From Streptomyces filipinensis (lineage in GTDB: Bacteria > Actinomycetota > Actinomycetes > Streptomycetales > Streptomycetaceae), in NCBI RefSeq assembly GCF_014649495.1, contig NZ_BMTD01000011.1, forward strand, positions 247,989 through 311,988: a stretch of 64,000 bases of DNA, read 5' to 3'. Under the pieces are notes generated by a model, which did not search any database, was not told the DNA's origin, and was given only the letters and a program-made list of their open reading frames with translations. The translations under genes were made by a program, and so were the position numbers. Of the stretch, positions 7,841-16,581 are shown piece after piece. The first letter of the stretch is position 1. The number at the start of each line of letters is the position of its first letter.

Positions 7841-8968
7841 ATGGGTCTCACGAGCAACAAGGTGCTGGTACTGGCGATCTTCTTCGCCGCCGTCCTGTTC
7901 GTCGGCACGGTGTGGCTGTGGCCGCGGCTGGCCCGGCAGAGCTGGCGGACCGTCAGCGGGAGGGTCGGACTGCTGCTCGCCACCCAGCTGGCGCTCTTCT
8001 CCTCCGTGGGCCTGGCCGCCAATCAGGCCTTCGGTTTCTACGCCAGCTGGGCGGACCTGTTCGGCCAGGAGACCGATCAGGGCGTCGTCGTCGACCACGC
8101 CGCGGGCGGCGGTACCGGTGGCCCGGTCCAGGTGCTCTCGTCGTCCGACGTGCAGGGCGCGCGCGGCCACGACCCGCAGACGACCGGGCAGATACAGAAG
8201 GTGGACATCGTCGGCCGCAGGAGCCACATCGCCACGCCGGCGTTCGTCTACCTGCCGCCCGAGTACTTCCAGCCGCAGTACCGCACGCGTACGTTCCCGG
8301 CGGCGGTCGTCCTGACCGGCTACCCGGGTACGGCGCAGGCGCTGGTGGACAAGCTGCACTACCCGCACACGGCACAGCAGCTGGCCAAGGACGGGCGGGC
8401 GCAGCCGATGATCCTGGTGATGATGCGGCCCACCGTGGCGCCGCCCCGGGACACCGAGTGCGTGGACGTCCCGGGTGGACCGCAGACAGAAACGTTTTTT
8501 GCGCAGGACCTGCCGGAGGCCGTCCTCACGCACTACCGGGTCGGCAAGCGGCCCGGCAGCTGGGGCGTCATCGGCGACTCCACGGGCGGCTACTGCGCGC
8601 TGAAGCTCGCCATGCACCACCCCGACGTGTACGCGGCCGCCGCGGGCCTGTCGCCCTACTACAAGGCGCCGATCGACCCCACCACCGGCGACCTCTTCCA
8701 CGGCGACAAGAAGCTGCAGAACCGCGCCGACCTGCACTGGATGCTCCAGCACGAGCAGGCGCCGGACACCTCGCTGCTCGTCACCAGCAGCAAGGTCGGC
8801 GAGCACAACTACAAGGACACGCTGCAGTTCATCGCGCGCGTGCAGGCCACGAAGCTGACCCGGATCTCGTCGATCATCCTGGACAGCGGCGGGCACAACT
8901 TCAACACCTGGCGGCGCGAGATCCCGGCGGCGCTGCAGTGGATGAGCGGGCGGCTCACCGACCGCTGA
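7841..8968 (+). CDS. Membrane-anchored esterase-D/antigen-85-fold alpha/beta hydrolase
   Basis: 375 aa. Two N-terminal hydrophobic segments are followed by an extracytoplasmic alpha/beta-hydrolase of the putative-esterase family. The nucleophile motif GDSTGGY and the late GGHNFNTW supply the Ser and His of the triad. The family includes mycolyltransferases and feruloyl esterases; the substrate here is unknown. ATG 7841 has AGGAAA 7 nt upstream; an open frame further upstream lacks homology. Divergent from the MprF-like gene with a ~200-bp shared promoter region. Confidence 0.85.
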   Translation: MGLTSNKVLVLAIFFAAVLFVGTVWLWPRLARQSWRTVSGRVGLLLATQLALFSSVGLAANQAFGFYASWADLFGQETDQGVVVDHAAGGGTGGPVQVLSSSDVQGARGHDPQTTGQIQKVDIVGRRSHIATPAFVYLPPEYFQPQYRTRTFPAAVVLTGYPGTAQALVDKLHYPHTAQQLAKDGRAQPMILVMMRPTVAPPRDTECVDVPGGPQTETFFAQDLPEAVLTHYRVGKRPGSWGVIGDSTGGYCALKLAMHHPDVYAAAAGLSPYYKAPIDPTTGDLFHGDKKLQNRADLHWMLQHEQAPDTSLLVTSSKVGEHNYKDTLQFIARVQATKLTRISSIILDSGGHNFNTWRREIPAALQWMSGRLTDR

Positions 8969-9065
8969 GCCGGCGAACGCCTGACGCCCCGTGAAGCCGG
9001 TGATGTGGCCGTGTTTTTACGGGGCGGGGGTCCGCGATTCGCCTACGCGCGGTAAGTTTCTGGCC

Positions 9066-10688
9066 ATGCCACGTGGACGCCACCGCCATTCACCACCCCT
9101 GCACCGGCTGTTGCCTCCGTCGGCGATCGCCGGTGTCTCCGTCGTCTGCGCGCTGGGTCCCTGGGTGTTCTCCGAGACCACGGTGTTGCGCGCACTGGCC
9201 GCAGCCGCCGCCGCGACGGCGGTCGTCGGCGCGGTCGTGATGCGCCGCTGGGACGCACAGGCGGGCAAACGGGTCGCCGAGCTGACACGCGCGCGTGTCG
9301 GCGACGAATGGCGGTACGAGGAGCGGGTCGCCGAACTGGAGACCGACCTGGAGGAGTCGCGCGAGCTGCGCGCCAAGCTGGAGCAGCGGCTGCGCGCCAA
9401 GCGCGCGGAGCTGGCCGGCCTGCGCAACGAGCACGCGGCCCTGCTGCGCCGGTACGCCACGGCGGAGACCGAGCGCGCGACCGCCCTGGAAGGGCGCCGG
9501 CTGCTGGAGATCGAGGCCGCCGAGCCGTCGTCCCCGCCCGCGCTGCCGCCCGCGCGCCGCGCCGAGCCCGTGCCGGCCGGGGTGGCGGAGGCGGACGAGG
9601 CCGCGGAGCCGGCCGCGATCGCCGGGGAGGACCGGGAGGACTCCGGGGACGAGCCGACCGCCTGCGCGGTGTTCTCGCCCGAGGGCGGCCGGCTGTACCG
9701 GCAGGCCCTCACGGCCCTGGCCCGGTTCGGCGGCGAAGCGCCGGCCGACGCCGGGACGGAAGCCGCCGAAGCGTCGACGCCCGCGGTGTCCGAGACCGCG
9801 GCTGCCGAGGCCGTGGCAGCCGAGGGCACGACAGCCGAGGGCACGGCAGCTGAGGACACGGCTGCCGAGGGCACGGCTGCTGAGGACACGGCTGCCGAGG
9901 GCACGGCTGCCGAGGGCACGGCTGCCGACGACATAGCTGCCGAGGAGATAGCCGCCGGGGACACCGCTGTGCGTTCGGCTGTTCCCGAGATCGCCGAGAC
10001 CTCCGAGATCCGCGAGACCCCCGAGGCCTTCGGCACCCCCGAGCCCCACGAGTCCGGCACCGGCGAGCCCGAAGCGGCCGAAGCCGGCGCCGTTGCGGAG
10101 GCCGTCCCGGCGGGCAGGACCGGCGGTCGCAGGTCCGCTGCGGGCGTGGCCGGCTCCGTCGCCGCGGCGGGAGCCGCCGCCCAGGACGCCCGGGACGGCG
10201 TGGTGGAAGGCGGCGTGACGGACGGCACCGACGCCGCTCGCGGTGAGGCCGGTGCGCCGGCCGCCCAGGAGGACGAGGCGCAGGGGCAGCCCGTGGCGGC
10301 CGGCGGGCACGCGCGCGCGGCCGCCGAACCCATGGCACCGGCCGAGCCCGCCAAGCCTGTCGGACAACCTGCCGCCGGGCACTTCACGGTGCCGACCGCG
10401 GTGGCCGTCGTACCGTCCGCGCCCGCGCGGCGCCAAGCGGTCGAGGGCGGGTTCGACTTCTTCGGCACCCAGAAGGGCGGACCGAAGGCCGCGCTGGACT
10501 CCGTGCACAACGAGGATCTCGCCGACGTCGTCGGCGAGGAGGCGCTCGCCGTGCACAAGGCCGAGTCCGAGGCCGGGTTCAAGCAGGCCGACGCGCAGTC
10601 GCTCGGTGCCGGCCAGGTCATCGACCTCACCGCGCACGACGAGACCGAGCAGATCGACGTGCAGGGGCTGCGCAGCGCGGCTTCCTGA
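9066..10688 (+). CDS. Coiled-coil membrane protein with a long Ala/Glu-rich repeat region
   Basis: 540 aa, no recognised catalytic domain. Two N-terminal hydrophobic segments (about residues 17-60), then a charged coiled coil (about 65-150, rich in Arg, Glu and Leu), then a ~300-residue low-complexity Ala/Glu/Gly region with pentapeptide-like TAAEG/TAAED repeats. The C terminus (about 470-540) looks folded, with DFFGTQKGG and DLADVVGEEALAVHKAESE. ATG 9066 is 7 nt after TAAGTT, a leaderless layout. I do not recognise a function. The conserved ends around a variable middle suggest a tether. Confidence 0.75.
   Translation: MPRGRHRHSPPLHRLLPPSAIAGVSVVCALGPWVFSETTVLRALAAAAAATAVVGAVVMRRWDAQAGKRVAELTRARVGDEWRYEERVAELETDLEESRELRAKLEQRLRAKRAELAGLRNEHAALLRRYATAETERATALEGRRLLEIEAAEPSSPPALPPARRAEPVPAGVAEADEAAEPAAIAGEDREDSGDEPTACAVFSPEGGRLYRQALTALARFGGEAPADAGTEAAEASTPAVSETAAAEAVAAEGTTAEGTAAEDTAAEGTAAEDTAAEGTAAEGTAADDIAAEEIAAGDTAVRSAVPEIAETSEIRETPEAFGTPEPHESGTGEPEAAEAGAVAEAVPAGRTGGRRSAAGVAGSVAAAGAAAQDARDGVVEGGVTDGTDAARGEAGAPAAQEDEAQGQPVAAGGHARAAAEPMAPAEPAKPVGQPAAGHFTVPTAVAVVPSAPARRQAVEGGFDFFGTQKGGPKAALDSVHNEDLADVVGEEALAVHKAESEAGFKQADAQSLGAGQVIDLTAHDETEQIDVQGLRSAAS
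9801..9960 (+). repeat. In-frame 15-bp tandem repeat array
   Basis: About ten imperfect copies of a 15-bp unit (type ACGGCTGCCGAGGGC) coding for T-A-A-E-G/D, inside the coiled-coil membrane protein. The unit is a multiple of three, so copy number can change without a frameshift. Confidence 0.8.
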
Positions 10689-10714
10689 GCGATCACCGGT
10701 CACGAGGACGACAG

Positions 10715-10743
10715 GGCCCGGCTTCCCGTGAGGGAGCCGGGCC
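10715..10743. terminator. Bidirectional hairpin between convergent genes
   Basis: Stem of GGCCCGGCT (10715-10723) and CCC (10725-10727) pairing with GGG and AGCCGGGCC (10732-10743), with one bulged T and a GTGA loop. It lies exactly between the ends of the two convergent genes. Confidence 0.7.
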
Positions 10744-12123
10744 TCATGTCATCCAGCGGTCCGGACGGGCGTCCCGGCGGCTCGTGCGGGAACTCTCCGC
10801 CTGGGCGTGCAGGAGCCGCGCGGCTTCCTCGGCGTCCCGCAGACGGGCCGTCACGGTCTTGTCGGCCCCGGTGTCCACATGGACCTCGGCGAGCCGCCAG
10901 AGGCGCTGCCAGGGGCCCTGGCTCAGCCGTACGCTCTGCACCTTGGCGTGCGGGACCAGCGAGAGCCGACGGCGCAACAGGCCGTGCCGGGTGGCGAACA
11001 CGGTGTCGGTGACCGCGAGGCGGTGGCCGCGCCACCACACCGGAACGCACCAGCGGGCCCGGCGCGGGGGCCTGCTCAGCGTCTGGGGCACCGTCACACC
11101 GGGCAGCACGCGCGCGACGACCGACTCGGCGACCGGGCGCGGGGCGACCGGCACCAGCACCGAGTTGGCGGACCCGGCCACGTCCAGCTCCACCCGCACC
11201 CAGCCGAGCCGCCGCCACAGCAGCGGCTCCACGATCCGCACGGTCTGCACCCGCCCGGGCGGGACCGTCTCGTGCGTACGGTCGAGCAGCCCGTGGTCGA
11301 TGCGCAGCCCGTCCGGCGACTCGCCCACCTTCCAGTCGAACTCGCCGGCGAACCGTCCCGCGCTGCTCGCGCCGGCCGCGCCGAGCAGCGGCAGGGCGGT
11401 CGCGAGGACCGTCCACAGGTTGTGGGTGGTGAGCCACAGCACGGTCGGTACGACGACCGCGGCGCACCACGCGCCCCAGGTGGCGCCCGTCAGCGCCAGG
11501 GAGAGCGCCAGAGCTCGCGGAGGGACGCGCAGCAGCTCGTGCGCCGGCGCCTCGCCGACCTCACGCGCCGTCTCGGGAGCGAAACCCGCCGCACGCGCCA
11601 GCAGTTCCGCGCGCAGGGCGCGTGCCTCCCGCTCGCCCAGGAAGGCCAGTTCGTCCTTGTCGTCGGCGCCCACGACGTCGATCCGCAGCTTGGCGACACC
11701 CGCCACGCGCGCGAGGAGGGGACGGGAGACGTCCACGGCCTGGATGCGCTCCAGGCGGATGTGCGCGGTGCGCCGGAACAACAGGCCCGTGCGGATGCGC
11801 AGTTCGGTGTCGGTGACCGCGAAGTGCGTGAACCACCAGGACAGGAAGCCGTAGAGGCCGGCCACCGGCACCAGGACGGCGAGTCCCAGCAGCAGCACGG
11901 TGGTGGTCAGCCGTTCCAGCTGCTGCTGCGTCGCGTTCGGGTCGTGCACCGCCCAGCCGGCGAGCACGGTGATCGGCGCCCACGCCCGCCGGAAGGGCGT
12001 GACGGGGTGCAGCCGGCGCTCGGTCACGGCCGCGCGCTCCGCTGTATGCCCGGCATGCGCGGCCTGTGCCGTCTGCGCCGGTTCCGCGGCGGGTACGGCG
12101 TCGCCGTGGTCGGGGGTCGTCAC
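10744..12123 (-). CDS. PH domain-containing membrane protein (YdbT-like, bPH_2 repeats)
   Basis: 459 aa from GTG 12123, which overlaps the stop of the upstream gene by 4 bp (GTGA). Two transmembrane pairs are interleaved with bacterial PH-like domains: FAVTDTELRIRTGLLFRRTAHIRLERIQAV, LRIDHGLLDRTHETVPPGRVQTV and a third ending LVPHAKVQSVRL. Related to Bacillus YdbT. Family role is uncertain; YdbS/YdbT have been linked to resistance to antimicrobial compounds. Pairing with a smaller PH-domain protein is typical of the family. Confidence 0.85.
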   Translation of the reverse strand: MTTPDHGDAVPAAEPAQTAQAAHAGHTAERAAVTERRLHPVTPFRRAWAPITVLAGWAVHDPNATQQQLERLTTTVLLLGLAVLVPVAGLYGFLSWWFTHFAVTDTELRIRTGLLFRRTAHIRLERIQAVDVSRPLLARVAGVAKLRIDVVGADDKDELAFLGEREARALRAELLARAAGFAPETAREVGEAPAHELLRVPPRALALSLALTGATWGAWCAAVVVPTVLWLTTHNLWTVLATALPLLGAAGASSAGRFAGEFDWKVGESPDGLRIDHGLLDRTHETVPPGRVQTVRIVEPLLWRRLGWVRVELDVAGSANSVLVPVAPRPVAESVVARVLPGVTVPQTLSRPPRRARWCVPVWWRGHRLAVTDTVFATRHGLLRRRLSLVPHAKVQSVRLSQGPWQRLWRLAEVHVDTGADKTVTARLRDAEEAARLLHAQAESSRTSRRDARPDRWMT

Positions 12124-12623
12124 AGGCCCGCCGATCGGGCCTCGCCCAGCTCGGTGAGCCGGTCGCGCAGCCGCTCCGCCTCGGCCGGGTCCAGGCCGGG
12201 GATGGTGGCGTCGGTCGCGGCGGCCGCCGTGTGCAGCTGCACGTGAGCCAGCCCGAAGCGCCGCTCGACGGGCCCGGAGGTGACTTCGACCAGCTGCATC
12301 CGTCCGTACGGCACCACCGTCTCCTCGCGCCACAGGACACCGCGGCTGATCAGCAGGTCGTCCGCGCGCTCGGTGTAGCGCCACGAGCGCCAGTTGCGCT
12401 CCACCAGCCGCCAGCCCCACGCGCCCAGGGCCAGCGGCGCCAGCGCGAAGGCGGCCCACACGGGCCCCACGAGCAGACCCAGCGGCAACCCGACGGCGAC
12501 CGCGAGCACCGCCGTCCACACCACCACGAGCAGCCGGCGCACCCGTATCAGAGCGGGCTGCAGCCCCCGCCACACCAGCTCGGCCCCCGGTATCCCGGTC
12601 TCATCCGGGCTCCCCGTCTCCAT
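12120..12623 (-). CDS. PH domain-containing membrane protein (YdbS-like)
   Basis: 167 aa, with two membrane segments (about residues 28-68) and one bPH_2 domain (ADDLLISRGVLWREETVVPYGRMQLVEV). ATG 12623 is where homology begins. It is the shorter partner of the YdbS/YdbT-like pair and is translationally coupled to the longer one. Only 31 bp separate its start from that of nuoD on the other strand, so the promoters must overlap. Confidence 0.85.
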   Translation of the reverse strand: METGSPDETGIPGAELVWRGLQPALIRVRRLLVVVWTAVLAVAVGLPLGLLVGPVWAAFALAPLALGAWGWRLVERNWRSWRYTERADDLLISRGVLWREETVVPYGRMQLVEVTSGPVERRFGLAHVQLHTAAAATDATIPGLDPAEAERLRDRLTELGEARSAGL

Positions 12624-12654
12624 GGGCCCAGCGTACGTAGGGGAAACTGGGGCC

Positions 12655-13806
12655 ATGACTCCTACGACGGAGACCACGGTCGGGATCGGCGGCGCCGCGG
12701 AAAGCACCGACATGGTGCTCAACATCGGACCCCAGCATCCGTCCACGCACGGCGTGCTGCGGCTCAGGCTCGTGCTGGACGGGGAGCGCATCGTGCGCGC
12801 GGAGCCGGTGATCGGCTATATGCACCGCGGAGCCGAGAAACTCTTCGAGGCGCGCGACTACCGCCAGATCATCGTGCTCGCCAACCGCCACGACTGGCTG
12901 TCGGCCTTCTCGAACGAGCTGGGCGTGGTCCTGGCCGTGGAGCGGATGCTCGGCATGGAGGTGCCCGAGCGGGCGGTGTGGACGCGCACGCTGCTGGCCG
13001 AGCTGAACCGGGTGCTGAACCACCTGATGTTCCTCGGCTCCTACCCGCTGGAGCTCGGCGGCATCACCCCGGTGTTCTACGCGTTCCGGGAACGCGAGGT
13101 GCTGCAGAACGTCATGGAGGAGATCTCCGGCGGGCGCATGCACTACATGTTCAACCGCGTCGGCGGCCTCAAGGAGGACCTGCCGGCCGGCTGGACCGCA
13201 CGCGCGCGTGCCGCGGTCGCCGACGTGCGTTCGCGCATGGACGTCTTCGACGACCTGGTGCTCGGCAACGAGATCTTCCGGGGGCGCACCCGCGGGGTGG
13301 GCGCGATGACGCCGGAGACCGTGCACGCCTACGGCGTGAGCGGGCCCATCGCGCGCGCCTCGGGCGTCGACTTCGACCTGCGCCGCGACGAGCCGTACCT
13401 GGCGTACGGCGACCTGCAGGACACCCTGAAGGTCGTCACCCGGAGCGAGGGCGACTGCCTCGCCCGCTTCGAGGTCCTGCTGGAGCAGACGCACAACGCG
13501 CTGGACCTCGCCGACGCCTGCCTGGACCGGCTCGCCGTGCTTCTGCCCGGGCCGATCAACCAGCGGCTGCCGAAGGTGCTGAAGGCGCCCGAGGGGCACA
13601 CGTACGCGTGGACCGAGAACCCGCTCGGCATCAACGGCTACTACCTGGTCAGCAAGGGCGAGAAGACGCCGTACCGGCTGAAGCTGCGCTCGGCGTCGTA
13701 CAACAACATCCAGGCGCTGACCGAACTGCTGCCGGGGACGCTGGTGGCGGACATGGTGGCGATCCTGGGCTCGATGTTCTTCGTGGTCGGCGACATCGAC
13801 AAGTAG
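12655..13806 (+). CDS. nuoD: Orphan NADH-quinone oxidoreductase subunit D paralogue (NuoD2)
   Basis: 383 aa, resembling the 49-kDa/NuoD subunit of complex I: NIGPQHPSTHGVLRL, GYMHRGAEKL, LNHLMFLGSYPLELGG, and the C-terminal VGDIDK. No other nuo genes are present, so this is a stand-alone paralogue rather than part of the 14-gene cluster. The Arg of the HRG motif (residue 58) aligns with human NDUFS2 Arg-85, the residue methylated by NDUFAF7. The converging neighbour is a MidA/NDUFAF7-family methyltransferase. ATG 12655 matches the start of homology; no clear ribosome site. Confidence 0.92.
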   Translation: MTPTTETTVGIGGAAESTDMVLNIGPQHPSTHGVLRLRLVLDGERIVRAEPVIGYMHRGAEKLFEARDYRQIIVLANRHDWLSAFSNELGVVLAVERMLGMEVPERAVWTRTLLAELNRVLNHLMFLGSYPLELGGITPVFYAFREREVLQNVMEEISGGRMHYMFNRVGGLKEDLPAGWTARARAAVADVRSRMDVFDDLVLGNEIFRGRTRGVGAMTPETVHAYGVSGPIARASGVDFDLRRDEPYLAYGDLQDTLKVVTRSEGDCLARFEVLLEQTHNALDLADACLDRLAVLLPGPINQRLPKVLKAPEGHTYAWTENPLGINGYYLVSKGEKTPYRLKLRSASYNNIQALTELLPGTLVADMVAILGSMFFVVGDIDK

Positions 13807-13816
13807 GTAGGCCGGG

Positions 13817-13850
13817 GCACACGGCCGCGGGTACACGGCCGGCCGTGTGC
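13817..13850. terminator. Hairpin between nuoD and the MidA-type gene
   Basis: 11-bp arms (13817-13827 and 13840-13850) around a 12-nt loop, between two convergent genes. Confidence 0.6.
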
Positions 13851-13865
13851 ACGGTGGCGGTCGGC

Positions 13866-15161
13866 TCAGGCGAGCGGGTGCGGGATTCCGACCGGCTGGA
13901 GCAGCCAGCCGAAGTCGCCGAGGCCGCCCGGGGCGGTGAGTTCGGCGGCCTCCCCGGCGCTCGCGAGGGCGCGCACGTAGGCGGTGGGGTCCGTGGAGGC
14001 CAACGCGAGCGGGGGGCGCGCGCCGGTGATGGCGAGGGCGTGCAGGGCGGCGCGTTGCGTGAGCAGGCGCGCGGCTGGCAGGGCGCGCGCTGTGGAGGAG
14101 GGCGCCTGCGCCGTGTCTGAGGGCCTGCGCGCCGGGCTCGGAGGCGTGTCCGAAGGCGTGGGCGCCGTGTTCCGGGATGCGCGAGCCGTACCCGGCGGCA
14201 CGGCGGGCGTGTCCGAGGGAGCGCGAGCCGTGTCGGGGAGCGTGCGCGCCTCCTCCGTGGGTGCGCAGACCGTGTCGTGAGCTGTGCGCGCCGCCTCTCC
14301 GGGCGTGCCCGAGGGCGTGTGCGCCGTGGGAGCCGCCGCGCACGCGTCCAGCGCGACGTGCGCCGTGATGTCGCACGACCCGTCCGGCACGGGCGTCGTC
14401 GCGCGTCCCGCACGGAAGCCGGTGAGCGTCCCGAACGGAGGGCGCGTGTCCAGGGTGTGCGCGTAGTCCACGGCCACCGCGAGCCCGCGCACCACCCGGT
14501 CCACCACCGAGGCCCATGCCAGGTCCCGGGGCAGCCCGATCTCCGCGCGCAGCCCTTCCTCGGCCGGCAGCGGCCACCAGCGCGCGAGCCAGTCCGCCTC
14601 GGCGCCGGTCACCGGCTCCCCGAGCCGCTCGTCGCCGTCGCCGGTGACGAGCACCAGCCGGGGCAGCCCCGCGGGGTCCACCTCGGCGACGTCCACGGGC
14701 ACGTTGTCCAGCCACTCGTTGGCGAACAGCAGCCCCGTGACGGCGGCCGGCGGCGCGTCCAGCCAGGTGATCCGTTCGTCCAGGCCGGCCGGGCGGTCGG
14801 CGCGTTCCACGGCGTACGCACGCGCGCGTGCGGCCACGTCGGGGGGCAGAGCGGCGAGCACGCCGGTGACCAGTTCGCCGCGTCCGGCTCCCATGTCGAC
14901 GAAGTCCAGCGCCGGGGGCCGTCCCAGCGCCTCGTCCACCCGGCACAGCAGGCCGGCCACGGCCTGCGCGAACAGCGCGGAGGCGTGCACGGACGTGCGG
15001 AAATGTCCGGCCGGGCCCTCCGGGCGGCGGTAGAAGCCGCCGGGGCCGTACAGCGCCTCCTCCGTCGCCGCACGCCAGCCACGCGGGCCGTCCCACCGGT
15101 CGTGGTCGCCGTGCCCCGCGCCGGAAGACCGTTCCGCTTCCCGTCCCGTCTCATCCGTCAC
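13866..15161 (-). CDS. MidA/NDUFAF7-family SAM-dependent methyltransferase with a low-complexity insert
   Basis: 431 aa. The DUF185/MidA family signature is visible: YGPGGFYRRPEGPAGHF, the SAM-binding DMGAGRGEL (about residues 89-97) and ANEWLDNVPVDV. In eukaryotes NDUFAF7 dimethylates an Arg of the NuoD homologue NDUFS2 during complex I assembly; here the gene converges on a nuoD paralogue. Residues ~277-363 are a repetitive Ala/Pro/Thr/Ser-rich stretch not expected in the fold, placed just before the last ~70 conserved residues. GTG 15161 is the likely start. Confidence 0.88.
   Translation of the reverse strand: MTDETGREAERSSGAGHGDHDRWDGPRGWRAATEEALYGPGGFYRRPEGPAGHFRTSVHASALFAQAVAGLLCRVDEALGRPPALDFVDMGAGRGELVTGVLAALPPDVAARARAYAVERADRPAGLDERITWLDAPPAAVTGLLFANEWLDNVPVDVAEVDPAGLPRLVLVTGDGDERLGEPVTGAEADWLARWWPLPAEEGLRAEIGLPRDLAWASVVDRVVRGLAVAVDYAHTLDTRPPFGTLTGFRAGRATTPVPDGSCDITAHVALDACAAAPTAHTPSGTPGEAARTAHDTVCAPTEEARTLPDTARAPSDTPAVPPGTARASRNTAPTPSDTPPSPARRPSDTAQAPSSTARALPAARLLTQRAALHALAITGARPPLALASTDPTAYVRALASAGEAAELTAPGGLGDFGWLLQPVGIPHPLA
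14073..14333 (-). repeat. Degenerate repeat insert in the MidA-type gene
   Basis: On + the stretch contains many spaced copies of short units such as GTGTCCGAGGG and GCGCGCC. It encodes Thr/Pro/Ala/Ser-rich sequence (types PSDT, TARA). The flanking sequence is ordinary coding DNA. Confidence 0.7.
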
Positions 15162-15266
15162 CGCAACAGACTAGGCGCACAGATGATCACTTCCTCCACC
15201 TTGCGGAGTACACGCGCCCAGCGTGGATCGGCCCTCCGGTTGACCCCTGCACGCATCTGGTTTCCC

Positions 15267-15279
15267 TACTCTGGGTTAC
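15267..15279 (+). promoter_or_regulatory. Leaderless -10 element of the sensor kinase gene
   Basis: TACTCT at 15267-15272 ends 7 nt before the GTG at 15280 and there is no ribosome site, as in leaderless Streptomyces transcripts. A TTGACC at 15240-15245 is 21 bp away, too far for a standard -35. Confidence 0.5.
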
Positions 15280-16485
15280 GTGCAGCGCGTCTACGACTTC
15301 CTCCGCCGCCACCCGACCTGGGTCGACACCTTCTGGGCCGTCGTCCTGCTCGGGCCGTCCGGCGTGAGCGTGGTCAACCTCAGCGGGACGACCGGTCACC
15401 ACGGGACACGCGCCGCGGGGATGGCCGTGTCCGTGGTCCTGTGCGCCGTCGTCGCGCTGCGCCGCCGTTTCCCGGAGCCGATGCTGCTGGTCGCCCTCGC
15501 GACGGGCCTGGCCCAGCTGGTGCTGGACGTCGAGCCGACCGTCGCCGACTTCGCGATGCTGGTGATCACCTACACGGTGGCGGCGGTCGGCGCGCGCTGG
15601 GCCTCCCGGCTGGCGCTCGCCACCAGCCTCGTCGCGGCGACCCTCGCGCAGATCCGCTGGCCGGCCGAGCACTCCAGCTTCTTCGGGCAGGTCGCCATCG
15701 CGGTCTTCCAGACGGTGCCCTTCGCGCTCGCCTGGGTGCTCGGTGACTCCATGCGCACCCGGCGCGCCTACTTCGCCCAGCTGGAGGAGCGCGCGGCCCG
15801 GCTGGAGAAGGAGCGCGAGGCGCAGTCGAAGGTCGCCGTGGCCGCCGAACGCGCCCGTATCGCGCGTGAGCTGCACGATGTCGTCGCGCACAACGTGTCG
15901 GTGATGGTGGTGCAGGCGGACGGTGCCGCCTACGTCCTCGACGCCGCGCCCGACCAGGCCAGAAAGGCCCTGGAGACGATCTCCTCCACCGGCCGTCAGG
16001 CCCTCGCCGAGATGCGCCGCCTGCTGGGCGTGCTGCGCACCGGCGAGCACCAGGAGGGCGGAGAGTACGTCCCCCAGCCGGACGTCGAGCAGATCGACGA
16101 CCTGATCGAGCAGTGCCGCAGCTCCGGTCTCCCGATCGACTTCAAGGTGGAGGGCACCCCGCGCCCGCTGCCCAGCGGCGTGGAGCTGACCGCGTACCGG
16201 ATCGTGCAGGAGGCGCTCACCAACACCCGCAAGCACGGCGGCCCCCACGCGGGCGCGAGCGTCCGGCTGGTCTACTTCGACGACGGGCTCGGCCTGCTCG
16301 TCGAGGACGACGGCAAGGGCGCCCCGCACGAGCTGTACGAGGAGGGCGGCGCCGACGGCCAGGGACACGGCCTGATCGGTATGCGCGAGCGGGTCGGCAT
16401 GGTCGGTGGCACCCTGGACGCCGGCCCGCGTCCGGGCGGAGGATTCCGCATCAGCGCCCTGCTGCCGCTCAAACCGGCGCACTGA
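15280..16485 (+). CDS. NarL-type two-component sensor histidine kinase
   Basis: 401 aa. The N-terminal half has 4-5 membrane segments with little external sequence, suggesting an intramembrane-type sensor. A short coiled coil leads to the HisKA_3 dimerisation domain with phospho-acceptor His199 in ARELHDVVAHNVSVM, then a HATPase_c domain (N box ALTNTRKHG, G boxes VEDDGKG and GLIGMRERV). It phosphorylates the response regulator encoded 96 bp downstream. The signal is unknown. GTG 15280 sits directly after a -10 element. Confidence 0.93.
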   Translation: MQRVYDFLRRHPTWVDTFWAVVLLGPSGVSVVNLSGTTGHHGTRAAGMAVSVVLCAVVALRRRFPEPMLLVALATGLAQLVLDVEPTVADFAMLVITYTVAAVGARWASRLALATSLVAATLAQIRWPAEHSSFFGQVAIAVFQTVPFALAWVLGDSMRTRRAYFAQLEERAARLEKEREAQSKVAVAAERARIARELHDVVAHNVSVMVVQADGAAYVLDAAPDQARKALETISSTGRQALAEMRRLLGVLRTGEHQEGGEYVPQPDVEQIDDLIEQCRSSGLPIDFKVEGTPRPLPSGVELTAYRIVQEALTNTRKHGGPHAGASVRLVYFDDGLGLLVEDDGKGAPHELYEEGGADGQGHGLIGMRERVGMVGGTLDAGPRPGGGFRISALLPLKPAH

Positions 16486-16581
16486 CGCGGCCGCACGCCC
16501 CCGGTTGACACCTGTAACACCCTCGCCACCACCTGTGACCCCCCTGAAGCACGATCCACCGCCCCGAACGAAAGAGGCCCG

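Noticed and set aside
9017..10703. Long open frames opposite and shifted to the coiled-coil membrane protein
   Set aside because: In high-GC DNA the other frames stay open by codon bias. They show no recognisable domain, and the forward frame has the coiled coil and conserved C terminus.
12601..15096. 831-aa open frame antisense to nuoD and shifted over the MidA-type gene
   Set aside because: Both genes underneath have clear family signatures; this frame has none.
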